From UKL13-3 sp044353855 (GTDB taxonomy: Bacteria; Bacteroidota; Bacteroidia; UKL13-3), in assembly GCA_044353855.1 (NCBI GenBank), contig JBILBF010000003.1, positions 310,001 through 374,000 on the forward strand: 64,000 bases of DNA. Direction: 5' to 3'. Made by a program: the position numbers and the translations under genes. Positions 42,557-51,392 of this stretch are shown here, one piece after another. Positions within the stretch are counted from its first letter, which is position 1, and the number at the start of each line of letters is the position of its first letter. The notes under the pieces are model-generated. The model ran no database searches. It was given only the letters and a program-made list of their open reading frames with translations, and was not told where the DNA came from.

Positions 42557-42629
42557 TTGTCCGACTAGGGCTCGAACCTAGACTCTACTGAACCAAAATC
42601 AGTCGTGTTGCCAGTTACACCATCGGACA
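42557..42629 (-). tRNA. tRNA-Gln (TTG anticodon)
   Basis: A 73-base cloverleaf on the minus strand. The acceptor stem TGTCCGA pairs with TCGGACA and the discriminator is A. The anticodon stem ACTGA/TCAGT encloses a loop with TTG (Gln). The T arm contains GTTCGAG. CCA is not encoded. Confidence 0.97.
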
Positions 42630-42744
42630 GAATGGGGAGCAAATGTAAGAAAATGAAACTTACATGCAAACCTAGTTCAAACTTTTTACGAAGATTTTTT
42701 TACTCCGCTATGTTAATCAAAAATGATAGCTGATTTTCAGCCTT

Positions 42745-44694
42745 CTATTTATACACCCTGTTAAGTTTAAAATCTTTAACAGGAGCTATAACCATAGGTA
42801 CTTTTTCTATAATTACAGAACTAGTATCCAATCCAAAAGCTTTTTCTTCGCTTAAACTCAACTTATCTAGCATAAAGTAACCATCCATAATTAACCGTTC
42901 GTACAGTGATAAATCATTTTCATTTGACAGATGCCTTTTGAGCACAACAAAACGGAAATCACCAGTGATGTTTTGTTTGCTTAGAGATGAATAACGAGAG
43001 GTTACATCAACTTCTCCATTTTTCATCAATTCTTCAACTACTTTTCTAAAATAGAAATTAATTTTTTGTTCTACCTTAAATCCTAGCCTAAACTCAACTT
43101 TAATCACATCTTGAGGCACTACAATATCCACTTTATATTTCATAGTGTATGGTTGATCGTCAACGTGTATGTGTAAAAACCAATATATATCGGCACGTTT
43201 AGGTTGTTTTTGCAAAATGGAATAGATCACTTTATTTTCTACTTCCATTAAATGATCGGCACTGGTTAAAAATACCAAGTGAGTAGCAAATTTAGGCACC
43301 GATTGATCGTTGCTTAATTCATGTAGAATTGGAAGGTATTTTTTAAGATTAACGAACTCCGTGAGGCGGTTTTTAATTTTTCGGCCTTTAAACCAAACCC
43401 ACATTACGCAGATAAAAATAAGACTGATGAGCAATGATACCCAACCTCCATGCTTAAACTTATTTAAGTTAGCTATTAAAAATGAACCTTCAATGGCAAA
43501 ATAAACCAATAAAATACTTCCTGCAGCCCATCGCGGAAAGTTGATTTTACGCAAATAGTTTGCTAATAAAATGGTTGTCATCATCATGGCAATGGTTATC
43601 GCTAAACCATATGCAGCTTCCATGTTGGATGATTCTTGAAAATACAAAACCACTCCAACACAACCAGCCCAAAGCATCCAATTGGCACTAGGCACATACA
43701 ATTGACCTTTGGCCACTGATGGATATTTAATGGTAACTTTTGGCCACACATTTAACCGTAAAGCTTCCGATATTAACGAAAACGAACCACTAATTAATGC
43801 TTGACTGGCAATGATAGCAGCTGATGTTGCGATAACAATTCCGGTAAGCAAAAACCAATCGGGCATTAACGCAAAAAAGGGATTGAGATTGGTGAGTTCT
43901 TGGCCTTCAAATTGCAATAAATAGGCGCCTTGCCCTAAATAATTGAGTACCAACGTTAGTTTCACAAAAATCCAACTTACTCTAATATTTTGTTTACCAC
44001 AATGCCCTAAATCTGAATACAATGCCTCGGCTCCTGTTGTACATAAAAAAACGGCACCTAACAACCAAAATCCTTGCGGATAATTAGCCAATAAATTGTA
44101 AGCATAATAAGGATTAAGAGCTATGATAATTCCTGGATTTTGTACCATAGAAAGAATACCCAATATTGCCAACATACCAAACCAAACCATCATAATTGGA
44201 CCAAAGGCTTTACCAACAATATTTGTTCCTACGCGTTGTATCACAAAAATGGTGGTGATAATAGCAAGTACAATAGGAATAGTGGGAATATCTGGATTTA
44301 ATATGCGCAATCCTTCAACAGCAGAAGCAACCGAAATTGGGGGCGTAATAATACCATCGGCAAGCAATGCACAGCCTCCAATTATTGCAGGAAAAATAAG
44401 CTTTGGTCTGCGCCTTCTGATGAGTGCATACAACGAAAAAATTCCGCCTTCACCATTATTATCAGCTCGAAGTGTAATGATAACATATTTGATGGTGGTT
44501 TGAAGCGTAAGTGTCCAAAAAATACAAGAGAGCCCTCCCAAAATTAAATCGCGTGATATAAGCTTATCGGCAATAATTGCCTTCATCACATAGAGTGGCG
44601 AGGTACCAATATCTCCATATATAATTCCAAGGGTAATTAATAAGCCAGCTGCACTAAGCTTGTTCATGTGGCCACTATTGTGATTATCTTGCAC
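42745..44694 (-). CDS. kup: KUP-type potassium transporter
   Basis: Inner-membrane potassium uptake protein (KUP/HAK/KT family), probably proton-coupled. The 649-residue frame has about 12 transmembrane segments to residue 450 and then a cytoplasmic tail. The family start AAGLLITLGIIYGDIGTSPLYVMKAI and the pattern DNNGEGGIFSLYALI are present. The frame opens with GTG at 44694; an ATG at 44667 gives MNKLSAAGLL and may be the true start. A TACATTTG box at 44712-44719 precedes both. Confidence 0.93.
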   Translation of the reverse strand: MQDNHNSGHMNKLSAAGLLITLGIIYGDIGTSPLYVMKAIIADKLISRDLILGGLSCIFWTLTLQTTIKYVIITLRADNNGEGGIFSLYALIRRRRPKLIFPAIIGGCALLADGIITPPISVASAVEGLRILNPDIPTIPIVLAIITTIFVIQRVGTNIVGKAFGPIMMVWFGMLAILGILSMVQNPGIIIALNPYYAYNLLANYPQGFWLLGAVFLCTTGAEALYSDLGHCGKQNIRVSWIFVKLTLVLNYLGQGAYLLQFEGQELTNLNPFFALMPDWFLLTGIVIATSAAIIASQALISGSFSLISEALRLNVWPKVTIKYPSVAKGQLYVPSANWMLWAGCVGVVLYFQESSNMEAAYGLAITIAMMMTTILLANYLRKINFPRWAAGSILLVYFAIEGSFLIANLNKFKHGGWVSLLISLIFICVMWVWFKGRKIKNRLTEFVNLKKYLPILHELSNDQSVPKFATHLVFLTSADHLMEVENKVIYSILQKQPKRADIYWFLHIHVDDQPYTMKYKVDIVVPQDVIKVEFRLGFKVEQKINFYFRKVVEELMKNGEVDVTSRYSSLSKQNITGDFRFVVLKRHLSNENDLSLYERLIMDGYFMLDKLSLSEEKAFGLDTSSVIIEKVPMVIAPVKDFKLNRVYK

Positions 44695-44711
44695 GATTGT
44701 TATTTTTTGGG

Positions 44712-44719
44712 CAAATGTA
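44712..44719 (-). promoter_or_regulatory. Putative kup -7 box
   Basis: The minus strand reads TACATTTG, matching TAnnTTTG, 17 bases before the GTG and 44 bases before the alternative ATG of kup. Confidence 0.4.
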
Positions 44720-44747
44720 ACTTTATGAATGAAACTAAAAAGTGATG

Positions 44748-46985
44748 TTAATAGGCCACTTCAGAGATAAAATGTATGCGCATCAATTGAATATCATCTT
44801 TTGAAAACTCACTTCCGTATTCAGTTAGTGCTTCTTCTAAAGAGTCTTTCTGGCTTTTTCTAAAAAAAGCCATTACCTCCTCTAAAATGTCTTCATCAGC
44901 TACATCATTTACATATGATTGTAAATTAAGTTTGGTTCCCGAATAAATAATATTTTGAATTTCATCCAATAATTCGGGCATGGTTAAACCTATGCTTCGT
45001 GCTATATCTTCTAATCGTTGCTTCTTATCAATATTGGTAATGATGGCAATTTTTTTAGCCGATTTGTTGGCTACCGATTTGATAACTACATCCTCCGAAC
45101 GGTCAATGCTATTTTCTTCTACGTACTTGCCAATCATATCAACAAATTGCTTTCCGTATTTTACTGCCTTGCCCTTGTTTACACCCGAAACCTTACTCAG
45201 TTCGTCAATGGTTATAGGAAACTTAAAAGCCATTTCTTCAAGCGATGGTTCTTGAAAAATAACATAGGGAGGCAGGTTTAATTGCTTACCAACTTTACGA
45301 GTAAGGTCTTTAAGCATTCCAAATAAAACCTCATCATATACATTTTCTGCTTCTACATTAGCATCATCATCACTTTCCAATACCTTATCAAATTGTTGGT
45401 CAAGTGCTATTTCTAATTTCTCTGGTTTTTTAATAAATGATTCACCTTTATCGCTGATGCTTAACAAACCATAGTTTTCAATATTTTTAGTAATAAACCC
45501 TTGTAACAACAATACACGAATAACTGATTTCCAATAATTTTCGTCACGTTCTTTTCCTTTACCAAAGTAAGATAGTTTTTGATGGTCATTAAGAGTTACA
45601 TCATGTGTTTTGCTTCCAACCAGAATATCAACCAAATGACTCAGCACATGTTTTTCATTAATATCATGAAGCAATTGCAAAGCTAATAAAGCATCTTCCT
45701 TTGCATCTTCTTTTTTCTTGGGATGACGGCAGTTATCACACATTTTACCACACCCTTTATCATCGTATTCTTCACCAAAATAATGAAGTAAAAACTTTCT
45801 CCTACAAGCTGATGTTTCGGCAAAAGCCTGAGTTTCAAAAATGAGCAAGGAGCCAATTTCACGTTCGGCAACAGGCTTATCTTTCATAAACTTTTCAAGC
45901 TTATCAATATCTGCTGGATTGTAGTACAATATGCAATCGCCATCAATTCCGTCTCTACCTCCACGTCCAGTTTCTTGATAATATCCTTCAATGCTTTTGG
46001 GAACGTCATAGTGAATTACAAACCGAACATCTGGTTTATCTATTCCCATTCCAAAAGCGATAGTAGCTACAATTACATCTGTATCTTCCATCAAAAAAGC
46101 ATCTTGGTGAGCAGCTCTTGTTTTTGAATCTAAACCGGCATGGTAGGGTAATGCTTTTACACCATTGGCTTTTAGAACTTCAGCAATTTCTTCAACTTTT
46201 TTGCGGCTTAAACAATATATAATTCCCGATTTTCCTTTTTTGGTTTTTACATACGAAACCAAATCTTTCATTACATCGGCTTTTTTACCTTTGGGTCTTA
46301 CTTCGTAATATAAATTGGTGCGGTTAAATGATGATTTAAACAATAATGCATCATTCATTTGCAAGTTTTTCTGAATATCTTGTTGAACCTTGGGAGTAGC
46401 GGTGGCCGTCAAAGCCATCATAGGCACTTCTTTAATCTCCTTAATCATTTGTTTAATTCTGCGGTACTCGGGTCTAAAATCGTGTCCCCATTCCGAGATA
46501 CAATGCGCTTCATCAACTGCTACAAATGATATATTGATGCTTTTTAAAAACTCAATTGTTTCATCTTTTTTTAATGTTTCGGGTGCTATATAAAGCATTT
46601 TGGTACTGCCCGAAGTTACATCTTGTTTTACTTTGGTAATTTCTGTTTTGGTTAAAGATGAATTTAAAAAGTGAGCAACCGTATCATGACTAAACGATCG
46701 GATTTGATCCACTTGATTTTTCATCAATGCAATAAGAGGAGAAATAATAATAGCAGTTCCTTCCATCATTAAAGCTGGCAATTGGTAACATAAGCTTTTA
46801 CCTCCACCAGTAGGCATAATTACAAATATGTCATTACCTGCAAGGAGGCTTTCTATAATTTGTTCTTGGTCGCCCTTAAATGTATCAAATCCAAAAAATT
46901 CTTGCAAACTCAATTTTGCACTCTTAGATCCTGTCTCTTCAGAAGTTGTGTTACCTGCTTTTTTAACTGATTTTACTGCTTTCAT
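44748..46985 (-). CDS. recQ: ATP-dependent DNA helicase RecQ
   Basis: 3'-5' DNA helicase for recombination and replication-fork repair. In the first 350 residues it has Walker A MPTGGGKSLCYQLPAL, DEAH motif VDEAHCISEWGHDFRPEYRR, TATATPKVQQDI and QETGRGGRDG. The zinc-binding region (CRRKFLLHYFGEEYDDKGCGKMCDNC) and RQC winged helix follow. An HRDC-like domain near 590-660 and a C-terminal helical extension make 745 residues, longer than E. coli RecQ (about 610) but normal for Bacteroidota. A separate operon is likely; it is divergent from manC. Confidence 0.96.
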   Translation of the reverse strand: MKAVKSVKKAGNTTSEETGSKSAKLSLQEFFGFDTFKGDQEQIIESLLAGNDIFVIMPTGGGKSLCYQLPALMMEGTAIIISPLIALMKNQVDQIRSFSHDTVAHFLNSSLTKTEITKVKQDVTSGSTKMLYIAPETLKKDETIEFLKSINISFVAVDEAHCISEWGHDFRPEYRRIKQMIKEIKEVPMMALTATATPKVQQDIQKNLQMNDALLFKSSFNRTNLYYEVRPKGKKADVMKDLVSYVKTKKGKSGIIYCLSRKKVEEIAEVLKANGVKALPYHAGLDSKTRAAHQDAFLMEDTDVIVATIAFGMGIDKPDVRFVIHYDVPKSIEGYYQETGRGGRDGIDGDCILYYNPADIDKLEKFMKDKPVAEREIGSLLIFETQAFAETSACRRKFLLHYFGEEYDDKGCGKMCDNCRHPKKKEDAKEDALLALQLLHDINEKHVLSHLVDILVGSKTHDVTLNDHQKLSYFGKGKERDENYWKSVIRVLLLQGFITKNIENYGLLSISDKGESFIKKPEKLEIALDQQFDKVLESDDDANVEAENVYDEVLFGMLKDLTRKVGKQLNLPPYVIFQEPSLEEMAFKFPITIDELSKVSGVNKGKAVKYGKQFVDMIGKYVEENSIDRSEDVVIKSVANKSAKKIAIITNIDKKQRLEDIARSIGLTMPELLDEIQNIIYSGTKLNLQSYVNDVADEDILEEVMAFFRKSQKDSLEEALTEYGSEFSKDDIQLMRIHFISEVAY

Positions 46986-47181
46986 TCTTTATAATTTTAC
47001 TCTAATATACCTTTACAAAAAGCTGCATCGCTTTGGTTTTTAACCTAAAGGGGCACGAAGTTAATCTGTTCTAGTTGTTTTTTGAAAATATGAAATATAA
47101 AATCTTTCTTTGTGACATAAATCATAGAGCATTGAAGAATCATACAACTACCTCAATGGGTAGTGTGAAGATAATAGATTA

Positions 47182-48276
47182 ATGGAAAAAAATAAAAATC
47201 ATTATGCCATTATTATGGCAGGCGGAGTTGGATCGAGATTTTGGCCTTCAAGCCGCAGTAACTATCCAAAACAATTCTTAGATATACTTGGCACTAGCTC
47301 TAGTTTACTCCAATTAACTTACAAACGTTTTTTAAAACATTTTGCTAAGGATAACATTTATATAGTTACCAATATAGCTTATATGGATTTGGTTAAACAA
47401 CAGATTCCTGATATCAATATGAGCTGTGTAATAGGTGAGCCTTCGGCCAAAAACACTGCAGCATGTATTGCTTTTGCAAGCTCTAAAATACATGAAATAA
47501 ATACTCATGCTGTGTGTGTAGTGGCTCCTTCTGATCATCTTATTTTGGATGAACATAAATTTATGGAGTATATCAATGGAGCAATGGATTATGCTCAAAA
47601 ACATGATTCACTAATTACCTTAGGAATTAGACCCAATAGACCTGATACAGGTTATGGCTATATTCAATATCTTGATGACGGGCAAACCAATAACACCTTT
47701 AAGGTAAAAACTTTTACCGAAAAACCTACATTGGAAATAGCCCAAACTTTTATAGACTCTGGTGACTTTTTGTGGAATGCAGGCATATTTGTTTGGAGTG
47801 TTTCGGCAATTCGAAAGGCCTTTAAGCATTATTTACCTGAACAACATGCATTATTTCAAGAGGCAGCAAAACACTATGGAGCGAAAGATGAGTCTATACA
47901 AATTCAGAAAATATATGAACAATGTAGAAGCATTTCAATTGATTATGGCATCATGGAAAAAGCATCCAATGTATATGTTATACCAAGTGAATTTGGCTGG
48001 AGTGATTTAGGAACTTGGACTTCGCTGTATGAAATATCTGATAAAGATGCACATGGAAATGTAGTAAAAGGTAAAAACGTATATGCATACGATACACAAG
48101 ACTGCATGATTAGTGCAACTGGAAAGGAAGGCCGTTTGGTGGTTGTAAAAAGTGCAAACAATTTAATTATTGTTGATACACCAGATGTGCTTATGATTTG
48201 TGATAAAAACCAAGAGCAAGAAGTCAAACAAATTGTCAATGATATCAAACTTAAGTTTGATGAAAAGTACACCTAA
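47182..48276 (+). CDS. manC: Mannose-1-phosphate guanylyltransferase
   Basis: Makes GDP-mannose from mannose 1-phosphate and GTP for cell-surface polysaccharides. The 364 residues hold the nucleotidyltransferase signature GGVGSRFWPSSRSNYPKQF at the N-terminus. VVAPSDHLI, FTEKPTLEIAQTFIDSGDFLWNAGIFVW and PSEFGWSDLGTW follow. It lacks the phosphomannose isomerase domain of bifunctional enzymes. The LD-carboxypeptidase gene starts 3 bases after its stop. Confidence 0.94.
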   Translation: MEKNKNHYAIIMAGGVGSRFWPSSRSNYPKQFLDILGTSSSLLQLTYKRFLKHFAKDNIYIVTNIAYMDLVKQQIPDINMSCVIGEPSAKNTAACIAFASSKIHEINTHAVCVVAPSDHLILDEHKFMEYINGAMDYAQKHDSLITLGIRPNRPDTGYGYIQYLDDGQTNNTFKVKTFTEKPTLEIAQTFIDSGDFLWNAGIFVWSVSAIRKAFKHYLPEQHALFQEAAKHYGAKDESIQIQKIYEQCRSISIDYGIMEKASNVYVIPSEFGWSDLGTWTSLYEISDKDAHGNVVKGKNVYAYDTQDCMISATGKEGRLVVVKSANNLIIVDTPDVLMICDKNQEQEVKQIVNDIKLKFDEKYT

Positions 48277-48279
48277 TTA

Positions 48280-49179
48280 ATGAGGCCACCACACCTGCAA
48301 AAAGGAAATACAATTGCTATAGTTGCTACTGCACGAAAAGTAAGCTACATAGAAATGGAACCTGCAATTGCACTTTTTGAGAGTTGGGGATTAAAGGTAA
48401 TATTAGCTGAATGTTTATTTGAATCCGATCATCAATTTGCTGGAAATGATACCCTACGTGCAAAATCCTTTCAACAGCTTTTAGACGATCCAACTATACA
48501 TGCTATTGTTTGCGCAAGAGGAGGGTATGGAACGGTACGTATTATAGACCAACTAAACTTTAGCCATTTTATCAAACACCCTAAATGGATTATTGGTTAC
48601 AGTGATATAACTGTTTTGCATTCGCATTTATTTACACATTGCCAAATTGATACATTGCATGCTCCTATGCCCATTACTATGCAAAAACACAATGCCCATT
48701 TAGAGAGCCTTGAATCGATGAAACAAGCTCTTTTTGGCAATCCCATTGTGTACAAATTTGAAGCACACCCTTTCAACAGAAAAGGCAATGCAACAGGAAA
48801 ATTAATTGGTGGTAATTTATCTGTTTTATACTCTTTACTTGGCTCTAATTCGGATATTGATACAGATGGATGCATTTTATTTTTGGAAGACTTAGATGAA
48901 TACCTGTACCATATCGATCGGATGATAATAAATTTGAAACGCAATGGAAAACTCAACAACCTTGCTGCTTTATTGGTGGGTGGAATGAATGATATGAAAG
49001 ACAATACCATTCCTTTTGGTAACACTGCTTTGGGAATAATTGCTCAACAAGTAGCCGAATATCAATATCCAATTGCATTTGGTTTTCCGGCAGGACATGA
49101 AAGTAAAAATTTAGCTTTGCAAATGGGAAAGGAATCAACAATAACTATTTCAAATACTTCTTGCCTATTAAGCAACTAG
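48280..49179 (+). CDS. LD-carboxypeptidase (peptidase S66 family)
   Basis: Trims the terminal D-alanine from murein tetrapeptides in the recycling of peptidoglycan (LdcA-like). The 299 residues show the family order: GNTIAIVATARKVS near the start, the segment CARGGYGTVRIIDQL, the nucleophile motif IIGYSDITVLH, GKLIGGNLSVLYSLLGS and LFLEDLDEYLYHIDRM. Glu and His partners follow, with the histidine in GFPAGHE near the end. It starts 3 bases after manC, so both genes are probably one transcript. A terminator follows. Confidence 0.92.
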   Translation: MRPPHLQKGNTIAIVATARKVSYIEMEPAIALFESWGLKVILAECLFESDHQFAGNDTLRAKSFQQLLDDPTIHAIVCARGGYGTVRIIDQLNFSHFIKHPKWIIGYSDITVLHSHLFTHCQIDTLHAPMPITMQKHNAHLESLESMKQALFGNPIVYKFEAHPFNRKGNATGKLIGGNLSVLYSLLGSNSDIDTDGCILFLEDLDEYLYHIDRMIINLKRNGKLNNLAALLVGGMNDMKDNTIPFGNTALGIIAQQVAEYQYPIAFGFPAGHESKNLALQMGKESTITISNTSCLLSN

Positions 49180-49189
49180 CCTATTCAAC

Positions 49190-49227
49190 AAAAAAGCCAA
49201 TCAGCTGAATAACTGAATGGCTTTTTT
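49190..49227. terminator. Bidirectional terminator between the LD-carboxypeptidase gene and serS
   Basis: A 15-bp stem with one mismatch (AAAAAAGCCAATCAG with CTGAATGGCTTTTTT) around an 8-base loop. T tracts are present in both orientations. Confidence 0.87.
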
Positions 49228-49287
49228 GACTATTGAAATTGATTAAGCAAACAGTAAAAATTGAACTTGCTATTACTTACTACACTA

Positions 49288-50559
49288 TCAACTTATGAAA
49301 TCAAATCCAACATAAGGCACTAATGCTTTGGGTACTTTAATACCATCGGGTGTTTGGTTGTTTTCGAGGATTGTTGCAAGTATTCGAGGCAATGCCAATG
49401 CACTACCGTTTAAGGTATGCACTAATTGATTTTTACCTTCTTTGGTTTTATAACGACACTTCAATCGGTTGGCTTGAAACGTTTCAAAGTTTGATGTTGA
49501 ACTCACTTCTAACCACCTTTGTTGAGCTGCGCTGTATGTTTCAAAATCGTATGTTAATGCAGATGTAAAACCCATATCGCCAGCACACAAACGTAATATA
49601 CGATAAGGTAATTCTAACTTTTCTAACAATCCTTGAACATGTTTGACCATCTCATCCAAAATTTGATATGACTGATCTGGAGTAGCTATTTGAACAATTT
49701 CTACTTTTTCAAATTGATGTAATCGGTTTAACCCACGAACGTGTGCACCCCAACTTCCTGCTTCTCTTCTAAAACAAGGTGAGTATCCAACATTTTTTAA
49801 AGGAAGATCTTCTTCTTTTAAAATAACATCACGATACATATTGGTAATAGGAACTTCAGCCGTTGGGATTAAATATAAATCATCCACTTGTACATGGTAC
49901 ATTTGGCCTTCTTTATCGGGTAATTGTCCGGTACCATAAGCACTTTCCGCATTCACCAAAAATGGAGGAACAACTTCTTCGTAACCTGCTTTCATTGCTT
50001 CATCCAAAAAGAAATTAACCAAACCACGTTGCATGCGAGCACCTTTGCCACGGTAAACAGGAAAACCAGCACCCGTAATTTTAGTCCCTAATTCAAAATC
50101 AATTAAATTGTACTTGGTAATCAACTCCCAATGAGGCAAAGCACCTTCGGGCATTGCAGGTAAATCACCCTGTTGATATATGTTTACATTTTCTTCTGGA
50201 GTTTTTCCTTCGGGAACAATATCGGAGGGAGTATTAGGAAGCGTTACCAATTTGTGAAACAATTCGTCTTCCAATTGCTTGCTTTTATCTTCCAAGACTT
50301 TAGCATCAGCTTTCAGTTGCACTGTTTGTAGTTTTAACACCTCAGCTTCTTCTTTTTTGCCTACTTTCATCAACTCCCCAATTTGCTTTGCAATCATATT
50401 TGCTTCAGCTTGGTTTGTTTCCATTTCCTTTTTTGCTAAACGTGCAGCTTCATCGATAGCAAGCACTTCATCAATAACAGCTACAAAATTTGGATTCCGT
50501 TTGCTGATGCGTTTTTTAGCCTCTTCCGTTTGTTCTCTTAAATAGTGTATTTGTAACAT
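49288..50559 (-). CDS. serS: Seryl-tRNA synthetase
   Basis: Charges tRNA-Ser and tRNA-Sec with serine. The N-terminal 100 residues form the coiled-coil tRNA-binding arm (heptad pattern, many Lys and Glu, about 30-100). The class II core follows, with LPTAEVPITNMYRDVI, SPCFRREAGSWGAHVRGLNRLHQFEKVE and the final LNGSALALPRILATILENNQ. The 423 residues are normal. No close neighbour shares its strand upstream; a repeat-rich spacer lies there. Confidence 0.97.
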   Translation of the reverse strand: MLQIHYLREQTEEAKKRISKRNPNFVAVIDEVLAIDEAARLAKKEMETNQAEANMIAKQIGELMKVGKKEEAEVLKLQTVQLKADAKVLEDKSKQLEDELFHKLVTLPNTPSDIVPEGKTPEENVNIYQQGDLPAMPEGALPHWELITKYNLIDFELGTKITGAGFPVYRGKGARMQRGLVNFFLDEAMKAGYEEVVPPFLVNAESAYGTGQLPDKEGQMYHVQVDDLYLIPTAEVPITNMYRDVILKEEDLPLKNVGYSPCFRREAGSWGAHVRGLNRLHQFEKVEIVQIATPDQSYQILDEMVKHVQGLLEKLELPYRILRLCAGDMGFTSALTYDFETYSAAQQRWLEVSSTSNFETFQANRLKCRYKTKEGKNQLVHTLNGSALALPRILATILENNQTPDGIKVPKALVPYVGFDFIS

Positions 50560-50579
50560 CTTTATCGACCGTTAAATGG

Positions 50580-50710
50580 GTCCGCTGTCCGCTGTCCGAT
50601 GTCTGCTGTAATCTTAGCTAACTAACGAATGCATTTGCCGACTTTTGAAAAACTATAGCCTTCAATCAACACTCTTCGGAACAAACCGCGGACTATTGAC
50701 TGCCGACTTT
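50580..50710. repeat. Intergenic repeats with GTCCGCT and GACTGCCGACT words
   Basis: At 50580-50608 the words GTCCGCT, GTCCGCT, GTCCGAT and GTCTGCT occur head to tail. At 50687-50710 GCGGACTATTGACTGCCGAC gives approximate inverse copies. This looks like a short interspersed repeat in the spacer between serS and the cyclophilin gene. Function unknown. Confidence 0.6.
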
Positions 50711-50717
50711 CTTTAAA

Positions 50718-51155
50718 TTATGCTTCGTTAATAATAACTTTTTCCATCACATCACCTTGGCGGATGGCATCAATCACATCAACGCCTTCTATTACTTTTC
50801 CAAAGCAAGTGTGGTTTCTATCCAAATGTGCGGTGTTATTTCGGCTGTGGCATACAAAAAATTGTGAACCGCCTGTATTACGCCCAGCATGTGCCATTGA
50901 TAATACGCCTCTATCGTGGTATTGATTTTCACCTGTAAGTTCGCAATCAATTTTATACCCTGGCCCACCTGCTCCTGTTCCATCAGGACAACCACCCTGT
51001 ATAACAAAATCAGGTAATACACGGTGAAAAGTAAGTCCGTTGTAAAAACCACTTTGGGCAAGTTTTACAAAATTAGCAACCGTATTGGGGGCATCTTTTT
51101 CGTAAAATTCAATTTTCATTACACCTTTTGCAGTGTGTATTTCTGCTGTTTTCAT
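50718..51155 (-). CDS. Peptidyl-prolyl cis-trans isomerase, cyclophilin type (PpiB-like)
   Basis: Cytoplasmic cyclophilin that isomerises Xaa-Pro bonds. It has no signal peptide and 145 residues. Signature motifs include FVKLAQSGFYNGLTFHRVLPDFVIQGG, then SMAHAGRNTGGSQFFVCHSRNNTAHLD and CFGKVIEGVDVIDAI. The catalytic arginine (FHRV) and the QGG, GSQFF and HLD residues are in place. It starts with MKTAEIHTAKGVMKIEFYE. The family is clear; the particular substrates are unknown. Confidence 0.95.
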   Translation of the reverse strand: MKTAEIHTAKGVMKIEFYEKDAPNTVANFVKLAQSGFYNGLTFHRVLPDFVIQGGCPDGTGAGGPGYKIDCELTGENQYHDRGVLSMAHAGRNTGGSQFFVCHSRNNTAHLDRNHTCFGKVIEGVDVIDAIRQGDVMEKVIINEA

Positions 51156-51392
51156 AAGTTTATTTAGGTTAAAAATGGGATGCGAAAATAGACAATCTAT
51201 TGTAAATTTAGCTAATAGAAAAAATTGATTGTGTTTAAGTTAACATACACTCATTCATCAACTTAATTTAACCTCACATATTCAATAAGAAACCATTAAC
51301 TAAAAAGTAATCATCTACAAGAACTTGATAATAGTCAGATAAGCAGCAATAATTAAGAATAATCTTTTATTTTGCGTCAAAAAAACAATCAC

